From positions 434,001 to 498,000 of the forward strand of contig OZ237763.1 of the NCBI GenBank assembly GCA_965178125.1: a DNA stretch of 64,000 bases. Direction: 5' to 3'. Within the stretch, counting starts at the first letter, position 1; each line of letters starts with the position of its first letter. This stretch comes from Bilabrum cf. latius. Lineage: Eukaryota > Bigyra: Bicosoecida > Bigyra > Bicosoecida. Under the pieces are notes generated by a model. The model was not told the DNA's origin and ran no database searches. It was given only the letters and a program-made list of their open reading frames with translations. A program made the translations under genes and the position numbers. Below, piece after piece: positions 15,001 through 24,500 of this stretch.

Positions 15001-16599
15001 CTGGACAAGTTCCAGAGCCACGGCGCGAGGCAGTCGCGAGCGCAGAACTGGGGCCAGCTGGAGCGTGAGCTGCTCGAGAACCGCCTGGGCATCTCGAGCC
15101 ACGCGGACGACATGAGGGAAAAGGCGCAGCAAGCACTCAGGAGCGCCCGCGGGGGTGCGGCTGCAGGCGCCGCGGCGGCTGCAAGTTCCGCTGCCCTGGG
15201 AGAGAGTGTGACGAGGGCGATGCGAGACTATAACCTGATCGAGGCCGCCTTCCTCGTGTTCCCCATCCTGCTGTCCCTGGCCGGTCTCATGTTCATGTCC
15301 CAGAGGCTGCAGCTGGACTGGTACAAGACGGAGCGGGATGTGCTGGGCTGGATCGTGGTGATCCTGATCTTCAGCTCGTTCTTGTTCTTCCTGGTTGTTT
15401 TCTCGTACGATATTTACAGGCAGGCGGGCTGCGGCCGATCAGCGCAGCTCCGGGCACAGCTGGAAGCCAGCCTGGATGGAGGCAAGGGCAAGCGCTCGGC
15501 CGGCAACAAGGGCAAGGGTGGCAAGGGCTCGAGCAGGGCGGTGAGTGACTTGGCCCCGGAGGAGATGGTGGTGACTGACTTGGAGCAGAACCCGATGCTC
15601 AACGCAAGTCTTCAGAAGCAGCAGGACGAGGCTAGCGAGCTGCATGGCTCTGAGCAGGGTGTTGCTGCTCTGGCTGCCGTGCTGGGCAGGAAGCCTTCCG
15701 AGGACCCGAGGGCTGACTTGGAGGCGCTGCAGGCCATCTCTGAAAAGCTGCTGGCTGGCGACGAGGAGGAGGCGTCGGGAGGCGGCGGGAAGGCTGACCC
15801 CGTGAAGACCCTGCAGATCGTAGCGGCGCAGCAGGTGCTCCTGCAGCAGCTAAATGCAGTCAGCAGGCGAGAAGAGCTCAAGGCGGCACAGCAGGCGGAG
15901 CTTGCCAGCAGCGCAGCTGGAGGTTCCCTTCTCCTGGCTGGCAAGAAGGACCGGTCGCCCAGGCGAGGCCGCATGGGAACGCGGGTCGGAACGGGCGGCA
16001 AGCGGGTCCGCAGCACTAGCGGGAGGTCTGTCGGGCGCAAGGCCGCCCGGGGCGAATCGGAGGATCACGCGCGCAGTGTTGCCAAGCAGGTTGCAGCCAA
16101 GAATCACCGCAGGAAGATGCAGTTTGGAAGATCGATGGCGGCGGCAGATGAGAGCGGAGACGCCGGTGCGCTGCTAGGGAACTCGGGCAGCAGGCGAGGG
16201 GGATAGCTGGGGGTGCTGACGGGGCCGGGTGAAGGCTCGGGCGAGGACGGCACCAGTACGATAAGTCCTTTGCAGCAGGCAAGGCAGGGTGGCAAGCGGT
16301 TCGGTGGTTTCCGCGGGGTGGGTCGTGGCCGTGGTCGTGGGAAGGGTGGTTCCGGCGTGTCGATGCGAGACCTTCGCAGCATGGCGAGCGGAGGCGCGCG
16401 CTCTCGCCGGGAGCAGATGAGGGCAGCAGCGGCGGCCGCCGCCTCTGCTGCAGCAGGACGAGAAGCAGACGGTGAATCCTCGCCGGTTGAAGGGGCCGAG
16501 GAGAAATATGACACGCCGTCTGCTTCCGCTCCTGGGAGAGACGAGGATGGGGGCAGCACCGGTGAGGCAACCGCGGCGGGCGGGACCGAGACCGTTTGA
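1..16599 (+). CDS. Giant multidomain membrane protein (lectin, cadherin, IPT/TIG, polytopic C-terminus), 5' end outside window
   Basis: Exons are <1-296, 559-634, 816-944 and 1050-16599. All junctions are GT-AG and the phases join exactly (16,050 bases = 5,350 codons with the stop). The frame contains 11 TAG codons (59, 3226, 3490, 7714, 7774, 8188, 8506, 9649, 12670, 13600, 16204), read as Gln, no TAA or TGA, and ends with TGA at 16597. In order: an N-terminal domain of unknown type; EGF-like Cys-rich modules (about 1556-1850); a C-type lectin-like domain (1870-2265, with WRW, QPDD and Cys pairs); Ephrin-receptor-like GCC2/GCC3 repeats (2270-3090); about nine cadherin-like repeats (3600-7320, recurring DVNDPP/NVNEPP linkers and DxD motifs); about ten IPT/TIG repeats (8990-13280, GG-x-V-x-I-x-G-x-x-FG); a Cys-rich collar (13640-13970); roughly eight membrane segments (13970-15420); and a charged, Ala/Gly/Arg-rich tail. 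The ectodomain suggests adhesion. The C-terminus resembles polytopic TRP-like ends of other protist surface proteins, which is inference. Confidence 0.85.
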
Positions 16600-17396
16600 G
16601 CGCTGCCAGTGAGTTCGAGGGCAAAAAGGAGAGGAGGGTTGGGGGACAATGGCTGTGCGGAGGATTCGAATTCGTGCGACAAGCCCGATCGGAAGGCTTG
16701 TTTTGTTTATTACTGCTCGCTGAGGGGCGCGCTGGTACTCGGGTAGACCAAGTCGACCTGATGCCTGCGGCAGCGCTCGGAATGATGCGGAGTGTGGCGG
16801 TGAGATTGCCGGAGGTGATGCTTCTCTGCTTCTTTTCTTGGAAACAGTCGCAGAGCATCGCCGCTTCAATGGCTGGATGACAGCTAGTGGACCGGTGGTG
16901 TTACCGCTTTTGATGTGGTTTGCTATGGGTGTCGTTGCGCTGCCGCTCCGCCTGGTGGCGCTTGCGGCGGGTCTGCATCGGTACAACACATTTTTACACT
17001 CACATTATCCTAGGACCACTTCCACAATGCGACCCCCCAATTCGGTGGTAGGAACCCTGCCAGTGTCAGTGGTCGCGTTGCGGCATGCCTGCTGTTGGCA
17101 GTTCGCGTCGGAGCTTTCGATACCTGGGTTACCACTTGCACATGCGTTGGCCCAGCCAGGCGGGGCCCATCGGCACAGCACGTTTGAACGCCCTCACTAT
17201 GCGACCAGCCACGCATGCCCACACTTTTGCGATTCAGCCACGCCGAAACTCCCACGCCCACGCCTGCCAGTGTTACGTGTCGTTCCATTAATACGTAGCG
17301 GCATCCCAAGTTTCCTGCTGGTTCAACAACACAAGACTCGGACCAGCTTGCGCCCACTTGCCCGCGTGCTATTGTATTTTTCTACCGAAAGGCAAA
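16600..17396. other. Intergenic region and 5' leader of the ankyrin gene
   Basis: I see no supported gene here. The frames that are open lack the coding character of the neighbours. The stretch must hold the 3' end of the giant gene and the promoter and leader of the ankyrin gene starting at 17397. I did not find a clear TATA box. Confidence 0.5.
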
Positions 17397-19487
17397 ATGT
17401 GAGTGGCAACGCGCTGCTGCCTTCTCGCTTGCTCATCTTGCATTACACCGACGCTGCGACGTCGCGGAACACGACGACCCTTGTCCACGAAGGGACCAAC
17501 AAGGCGCGAGAAATGGATACTATTATGCTCTCCGATATTACTATACTATTGTTTGCTAATATTGAGAGTACAAACGGTGGCAAGCATGTTTCCGTTCGCA
17601 TTTGCAGGGCTGCTGCAGGCAAAGCAGCCGCAACTGGCGGCGTGTCCCCGGGCAAGCAACTCTTCAAGGCCTCCCGTATAGGAGACGTCAGTACAGTTAC
17701 TAAGATACTGGACTCCAAAGACGCTTCTGCTGCAATGGATGCGGCATGGGGTCCAACTGCGGACCTTATGGACTTCGATTCCCTCCCCGATCAGCAGGAC
17801 TGCCCGCACAAAGACTGGGGTCTGTGGTCATCGATCACCAAGAGGGACGCGCATAAGGGTCCAAGTGGTGCTAAAGGCGATGATGGCCCGGAGAATCCCG
17901 CCGAAAGGGAGGAATATTGGAACTCGAGCGAACTACAGGTGAGCCTCGGCTTTGCCAGAAGCCGGTTCAGCTCTTCCGTGAACGGTAGGTGACTTCAACT
18001 GATGACCGATGCATATAGCTATATTTGCATTTTTATGGCCCGCAGATTGCAAGCCCTTTGCACATCGCCGCCCGATACGGGCATGCAAATGTGATCACGG
18101 CCTTGCTGAAAGCAGGATACGACGCCAATCAGCAATCGAAGGAGGAGGTAAGCGGCAGCAATATATGTGTGTAGCAACTAACGATTGAGATATGAAGTCC
18201 GAACACTTTGCTCTTTACCTAATTCATCTCGCAGATGGCATGCCTCACGCCGATCGAGATTGCGGTTCGGAACAAGCACACAGAGGCCAGCATCGCTTTG
18301 CTCAAAGCAGGGGCGTCTCCAAAAGCAAAATATGTCGTGAGTCGCCCCTGTGCTTACTTATGAATCAGTTTGGCTACGTTACGAGCAAGAAAAAACCAGA
18401 CGCGCTGGGCTCCGGGCGAGATGCTGCGATCAGCACTACGAGATTGATACCAGCAAAAGTACAATTGATTGAATCGCCCCACGCGATGTTCATTGCAGAA
18501 CGGGTCCACTATGGTGCTCCTATGGGCAGCAGCAAATGGCATGGTGGAAGTGCTCACGGCCTGCGTTGAAGCCGGCTGGAAGCTGAGTGCCGTAAACCAT
18601 GTAAGTCACTTGAAGGATGTCACGGGCATGGCACCACGATAATTAATGCGCAGCTCTTCTTACTCGTATGTTCCCTGCGCCAGATTGTTGTCTTGAATCG
18701 CAGGATGGCTTCAGCGCCCTACAGGGGGCAGCGAGATTTGGCTAGCCAGACGCGCTTGTATGGCTGATAAATAACGGTGCTAGGTTCCAGGTGTCGTCCG
18801 AATCTCAGTTTCCTGTGAGAACTGGTCGAATTTGTGCAGCTTGAACCCGGACGGTAGTCCCAGCTCCGTGTAGAAAGGCACGCATCATGTTGGAGCACCT
18901 GCTCTGTTCCGATCCTGCCGCAGCCCGGAGCCTTGATGGCGCTAGCAGCTATGAATGACTACACTGTCTCCCTGGCTATCCTTGTCAAGGCAGCTGGCCA
19001 AGCTACGAAAATTGAGGACGAAGAGGACGAGGCATTTGACGAAGTCGGTGAGGACGGCTCGGATCATGAGGAACAAGAGGACGAAGATGACGAGGACGAC
19101 GAGGAGGATGATGATGACGATGACGAGGACGAGGACGAGGAGGATGACGATGATGAGGAGGACGAAGATGACGACAAAGTAAGCGATCTGCAATCATCAG
19201 CGGCAGAATACACTTCCCCTATTAGTCTGCCAGCAACTATGCATGACCCACTGATACGCATCCATGAAGTGCTTCATCACTCGCAGTACGATCCCCTCAG
19301 CAACGCAGCCGAGAGAATCGTGGATCAAGCCGGGAAGAAGGGCTTCGAGAAGAACGCCGGTACACGGGCCATACGCGACTTCCCCAGCTGCGACCACCAG
19401 GACGAGTGCCTGAAGGCGATCATCGCCCACGCCGAGCCAGAGGAGAGGGCTGCCATCGAGGCGGCCCTGGAGAAGCTCAAGGTGTGA
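17397..19487 (+). CDS. Ankyrin-repeat protein with acidic tract
   Basis: The model has eight exons: 17397-17398, 17608-17938, 18046-18147, 18235-18336, 18499-18600, 18704-18814 (its 5' splice site is uncertain), 18924-19178 and 19287-19487, giving about 401 residues and a TGA stop. The start ATG is split: AT before the first intron, G after it. Exons 3, 4 and 5 are each exactly 102 bases (34 codons) and each carries one ankyrin-like repeat, for example PLHIAARYGHANVITALLKA. Exon 6 has a TAG at 18743 inside AARFG-x-PDALVWL, read as Gln. Exon 7 ends in a tract of about 55 almost pure Asp/Glu residues. The last exon gives a helical C-terminus. Ankyrin repeats mediate protein binding; the acidic tract might bind basic partners such as histones, but nothing here proves it. 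Confidence 0.75.
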
Positions 19488-19695
19488 AAGATACGAGCTG
19501 GGTGATTGATGGCGAGTAGCAGCTGACGTTCGGCAACCTGTGGGTCGAGCGCGCGCATGGCGTGGGTGATACGAGCCCGATGCGCGGCATTCGCTGTTTC
19601 ATCTGGTGCGGTGCCTTGATGCCCTCAGCCGATCTAGTCTCGATGGGTCCGTTGGCTATTCTCTGCCGAGAAGCGTTTCGACTACAATCCTACTC

Positions 19696-19988
19696 TTATA
19701 CATCCTTGTGGGTCACTGCCCACGGATTTACCGTGGACTTGACGGCCTCCCGCGTCGAGTGCTGCCACTGCACGCGCATCCCCTCCTGCTGATTCACAGC
19801 GCCAGAGGCACGACAGCGCTCGGCTGCTGCCTAGATCCCCTTCACAAAGCTGTGCATCCTCTGCTCCTGAGCCTACCAGCCGAGCACACTCACCGACTTC
19901 TTCATGTAGCGATTGGCAAGTCCTAGCTGCAAGGGCTTGAGGAGGTAGTCCGTTGATGCAGAAGCGATACTAGGAGTTAACACGACTC
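19696..19988 (-). CDS. Possible minus-strand coding segment, unrecognised
   Basis: The frame becomes open only when TAG is read as sense (two TAGs), and ends at TAA 19698-19696. Codons have the G/C-ending third positions typical of the genes here, and an ATG lies at 19905, starting MKKSVSVLGW. A second minus-strand frame over the same bases is also open but has poorer codon character. No family is recognised. It could be one exon of a larger gene, a small protein of about 69 residues, or chance. Confidence 0.3.
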
Positions 19989-19999
19989 ATGGTTGCGCA

Positions 20000-20530
20000 G
20001 TGTCTCTTTCTTCTCACACTGTGCCCAAAACCGCCGATCCCGGTGTCGTGCGAGAAGACGATAGACTATACAAGCTCCTTGCCGCAGGATTTCCCGTAGG
20101 CTGGGCTAAACTTGAAGACGTGACTGGGAGTTGCATCGCTGCTTCTGTTTTGCCTCAATGCGACCGACCTCGTTCAAGCGTAGGCATTGCACGCTGGCAG
20201 AGCGACACAAAGCACAGCAAACAGAATCGCAATATGCACCGCCTTGATTCGCTGCAATTCTGCTCTGACTCTACAGATTTTCGCGGATGCCGGCAGAATC
20301 GAACGCAACTTTCGACGACTTGCACTTTGTCCACGTGGACGGCTGCCGGGCATGCAAGCACACTGGTTGAAAGCAGGATACAGGAACGCCGGCATTGCCC
20401 CGGTTTCGCAAGGGGGCGCACGCCCAGCCGGCGATGCAAACTGAGATCCAACATTTAGAAGGCGGATCATCGAGGCGGCGCGCAGATCGATTGGACAAAC
20501 TCTGTGCAGCATGTCGGCGCCAAATCACTC
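20000..20530 (+). pseudogene. Degenerate ankyrin-like coding remnants
   Basis: Short segments resemble ankyrin units, for example one around 20041-20120 with REDDRLYKLLAAGFPVGW and one around 20275-20400 with HWLKAGYRNAGIAP. They lie in different frames, without convincing splice sites joining them, downstream of the intact ankyrin gene. They may be relic exons of a duplicated ankyrin gene. The rest of 19990-20678 shows nothing I can support. Confidence 0.25.
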
Positions 20531-20678
20531 CTTCAGGTAAACAAGAGCGTCAGTGGCGTGGTTCGCTGATAGCGCATAGGCTTCCGCCTCTCTTCTGGCA
20601 TCGCACGCGGAGGCCGCATGCTGATACCGCAAACTGCATCACCAACATCGATTAGTTACAAAGGCACGCAAACAGAAT

Positions 20679-21201
20679 TCACATTCCTCCACCATCTCCC
20701 GCCGCGCGAAGACGGTCCACCTCCATTCTCAATCTCTCGGCCTCGCCCTTCAACCTAGCATTCTCCTCCCGCAACTGGTCGTTCTCGGCTCGCAGCTGAG
20801 CTGCATCGTCGCCGGCCGTCTCCCCCATGAACTTCCGGACATAGTCAACTGCATTGACTGGGCGCTCGGGCTCCTCATAAAGGCCTACCAAAACTGCGAA
20901 ACATGGGATGCTGACGAGACTATGGACCATCATCGGGGTTCGATAGTGACAGCCGTGTGCTGAATAGAGCTTGTCCCACCTTTCGTCAAAGCATCCACAG
21001 TCCCTGACTTTTCCAAATACTTCCTAAACTCTTCCTTTTTCTCATCGGGGGTCTGCGTTCCGGTTGACAGAGAGCGTGAACGCACGAGGCCGAATACCAC
21101 CCGCACAAGCTTAGCTCGCGGCTAGCTAAAGTAGTCAAAGGGGGCGCTTGATGCAAGTAAATACATAGTTTGAAACTTACACGATACGCTCGGGCAGCCA
21201 T
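20679..21201 (-). CDS. MYCBP: c-Myc-binding protein (AMY-1) orthologue
   Basis: There are three exons on the minus strand: 21201-21181 (MAARAYR, then GTAAGT), 21052-20980 and 20893-20679, phases 0 and 1, giving 102 residues and a TGA stop. Animal MYCBP has about 103 residues. The family core is clear across the second junction: RKYLEKSGTVDALTK, then VLVGLYEEPERPVNAVDYV. The rest is a short coiled coil with heptads of Leu, Arg and Glu. In animals the protein binds c-Myc and A-kinase anchoring proteins and occurs in sperm and ciliary compartments, so a ciliary or PKA-scaffold role is more likely than a Myc role in a protist (inference). It is transcribed away from the PP2C gene. It has no UAG codon, as expected for a short protein. 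Confidence 0.93.
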
Positions 21202-21585
21202 TTGTGAATATTAATGAGTGGGGCGGGAGCTTGTTTCCGTTGCAGTTGACGGAACCTCGCTGCAACGATTTTGCGCGGCGATTGTGGTGAGCTGCAGTGC
21301 ATTGCAACCGTGGATGGCGCCTCTTGATTTCGTATATTCGGTCCTTGCGCTGTCTTGAATCCTTATCTACACGTTTTTCGAAACCAGATAGCATATTTAG
21401 GCTGCATTTTCTCTTAGGGTCGGGTATTTAAGCCTGATACTGTCTATCCTTGACGGTTCGGTCGGTCGCGACGTATCGCAGCGCACTACATCAAGCTGAA
21501 TACCAGCCTTTGGTAGAGTTGGAGCGATTTTTGAGTCCGTGACCTGCTTTGTGTTGATCTATAAATTCGCTGAAGCCGCTGGAAT
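21202..21585. promoter_or_regulatory. Divergent promoter between MYCBP and the PP2C gene
   Basis: The 384 bases separate two start codons that point away from each other. A TATA-like TATTTAA lies at 21425-21431, about 155 bases before the PP2C ATG at 21586. No operator or other known motif is visible. Shared regulation of the two genes is inference from the layout only. Confidence 0.5.
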
Positions 21586-24500
21586 ATGTCCGGTCAACGA
21601 AATTACCGAGAGAGTTCCGGAGACCACCGGTCAGGAGAACGCCAAGCGGATGGCCACACCGGCACCGAGGCGCAGTCCATTCCGATGCCTGGAAGTTCGC
21701 GAGGCACTGCATTACATCCAGCATAGGCACGCAGGACAATGAGCCATTCTGTTGCCCAATCGTAGCGCGGACAGTACGTTGGTCGCCACGGCCAAGCAGA
21801 CCGGTCAATCGTGTCTCGCACCGACAGCGTCCCCGTGCACATTCCCGGTGGCGCACCGAGGCAGGCAAGCGGTGGAATAGGAGCGAATGGCAGCATGCTA
21901 TCCGTCCCTTCGGCGCGAGTGGGCGCATCCGGCCGGGAATCGGCAGTCCGCGGAGGCAGCGGCGTGCGCGTGCAGTCGGGTAGCTTCGCGGGCGGCGGCG
22001 GCTCTAGATTCGTGGTAGGAACGATGCCGTCTGGGGTTGGAATGGGGAGCTCCGCCGCCGGTATACGAAGAACAAGGGGGATCAGGCCGCAGGGGCATGG
22101 GCATGGTGCGCCCAGCTCCGGGCACGGTGGAGGCATCAGCTTTGGGAGGCCAGTGCAGCACGGCTTCCCGCCCCCTTCCCCACCCGATGGGACCATCGGG
22201 AGCGGCGGTCGCCCAGACGAACCAGGCCGCACGGCAGCCGCACTGGTGGCTAGCCGGGAGCTTGGCAACGGAAGGGAGGCCGAGGGTGGCGTGCATGGGG
22301 GCAGCGGTGGCAGCCAAACACCGCAACGATTCGGGAGCGGATACGGCTACGGAACCGGCGCCGCGCATGGCGAGATGCCGGTTGGTACCTACGGCTCCCC
22401 GGATCAGCAAGAGGGTGACGAGCAGGATGGCTACTACGGCAGCTTTGGGGCGCCGGGGGGAGCCCTCGGTGGGGAGGGCGAGATGCCGCTCGTGGGGTCG
22501 CTCCCCAGCGTAGGGATCGGATTCGGGGGAGGCATGGCGGGAAGCCTCCCATCAGCTGGCCTGGTTGGGCGGCTGGGCGGCGGCACGAAAGGCTCGGCAC
22601 GCGCGCCACCGCCCCGGGTGTAGATCGAGAGAAGGAGGGGCCCACTGCTCGTTTGCTGCCTCGACCTTCCGCCCGATGAAGAGCCTGTGGATCTGCCCGT
22701 TCCGCCCGCCTCGAGGGTGGCGCTCGTCTCCTCGCCGGGTAGTGAGGACGGCGGCATTTCACAGAGCATGCAGCTCAAACGGCAGGCGGCGCTCGAGCAA
22801 TCCAGAACCGAGTCCGCAGAGGCGGATCTGAACTCGAGGCGGATTGGTGGGCGATGGCGCCGATGCGCGGTCGAGCTCAGCCACAGCAGCTTCAGGGTCT
22901 ATGACTGGGCGGGGATGGGCCCCGGCGCTCTGCTGATGGAGGTCCCCAGGCAGGATCTCTCCAGCCTCACCACGGGCATGAAGGACAGCAGGCTGCTGGT
23001 CGCACTCAAGATGATCCAGGGCGAGCCGGGCATGGACCCATTCAGGAGCCGTGGTGCCAACAGGACGAGGTCTCTCGGTGGAGCGACGGCCGGCTCCTCC
23101 GGGGACGATGACTCGAGCGACATCGGGCTGAAGGGATTCTCCGTGCGCTGCAAGGGGCTGCAGCTAGGGTTCGCGACGGGCGACCCCGAGTCCAGGGTCA
23201 GCTGGGTGTTCGCAGTGCAGAAGGTTCTGGCAACGAACCTTCACGAACAATACGAGGAGGGCAAGCAGACGGCTGCCGATCGCAGGAGAACTCTGCGCCA
23301 GCACCGCCACCATCATCACCACCACCACCACCATGGCTGGCAGCACTTGCAGGTGGAGGGGGCTGGCGATCTGCCAGCAGGCGCGTACAGCCGCAGGCAC
23401 AGCTCAAAGGACAGAATCGAGTACCAGTAGGTGGCCACGGCCCTGCGTCCCCCTTCTCCGGCAGTGGCAGACATGCCCGGCCCGTACGGTCGCATTCGGT
23501 CGAACAGCTCCTTCGGTCTCGAGGCAGAGGCTGGATTCGGTCATCTGGGTCAGGGCAGGAGTTCACGAGACCAGGGTTCGGTTGGGAGTGGAGGCAGCAC
23601 GAGCCCCAGTGGTGGGGGTCCGGAGGGGCAGGCAAGAAGCAGCCGGGGCTCGGCCGGAGGCTCGGGGAGGAAGGGTGGCATCAAGCTGTCGAGGTCGAGC
23701 AACCGGAAGAAGAAGAGCGGTTTGTCTGCTTCTTCCATCGCCAAGAAGCTAGTTTCGGGGTAGGGCTCGTCAGCCAACGCAGCCAGCCCCGGCCCCGGCC
23801 TCCCGCTGTCCGGCAAAGGGCGCACCGATGCATCGCAACGCGAAGGTGAGGTGGGTACTGACCGGGTCGCAATCCCCGCAGAACCCACAGCATCGGCCAC
23901 AACAGAGCCATCAATTGGAAGCGCGACCACGGGGTCGAAAGCACCTCCCGAGTCTAGCCGAACAGCCAGCGCTCCGTACAAGCCCCCGAGCAGAGCGCAC
24001 ACCGCGTACAAGCCGCCGTCCTCGGCTGACAAGGCAAAGAGTACTGGCGGGGCGTACAAACCGCCGTCGAAAGGCGGGTCGTACAAGCCCCCCAAGTCGG
24101 GTGGCTACAAGCCACCCACCTCTTCGAGACCAAGGCGGCCGTTCAGCACGCCTGCGGTGGATCCAGACACGATTCACGACTGGTTTACGGACGGTGACGA
24201 GCGGGACGACGAATTGGACAGCAAGGATGGATTCACTGAGATCGACTCGGTGGCGCGGGGATCCGCGAGCTCAGTGGCGGCCTCGGGATCGGGGTCGGCC
24301 GCTGCCGTGGACTCGGATGGTGACAGGTCGAGCGTGTCTTCGTCCGGCAGCGGCTTTGCGACACCCCGCGCATCGGCTCCCACAACACCCTCGCACGGCG
24401 GACGGGTCCCCGACACTGCGTCACCGGCGAGATCCCGAAGCGGTGCCGCGTCGGAGTCGAAGTCAGCGGGCCACTCCGTGGACGAACACTTTCACGCCAG

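Noticed and set aside
1-16599. The in-frame TAGs as premature stops in pseudogenes or assembly errors
   Set aside because: Mutational decay or errors would give TAA, TGA and frameshifts too. I see only TAG in every long gene on both strands, with intact splice phases and domain motifs.
3274-16989. Long antisense frames opposite the giant genes
   Set aside because: High GC and rare stop triplets leave antisense frames open. They have no domains and mirror the real codon pattern.
18955-19261. Long poly-Ser, poly-Arg/Met or poly-Val/Leu frames opposite the acidic tract of the ankyrin gene
   Set aside because: They are other-frame and antisense readings of the GAN repeat that encodes Asp/Glu.
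19179-19286. Reading straight through this segment as coding in the ankyrin gene
   Set aside because: It begins with GTAAGC and ends with a pyrimidine-rich TCGCAG, and is 108 bases long, so removal keeps the frame. An intron is more likely, though retention cannot be excluded.
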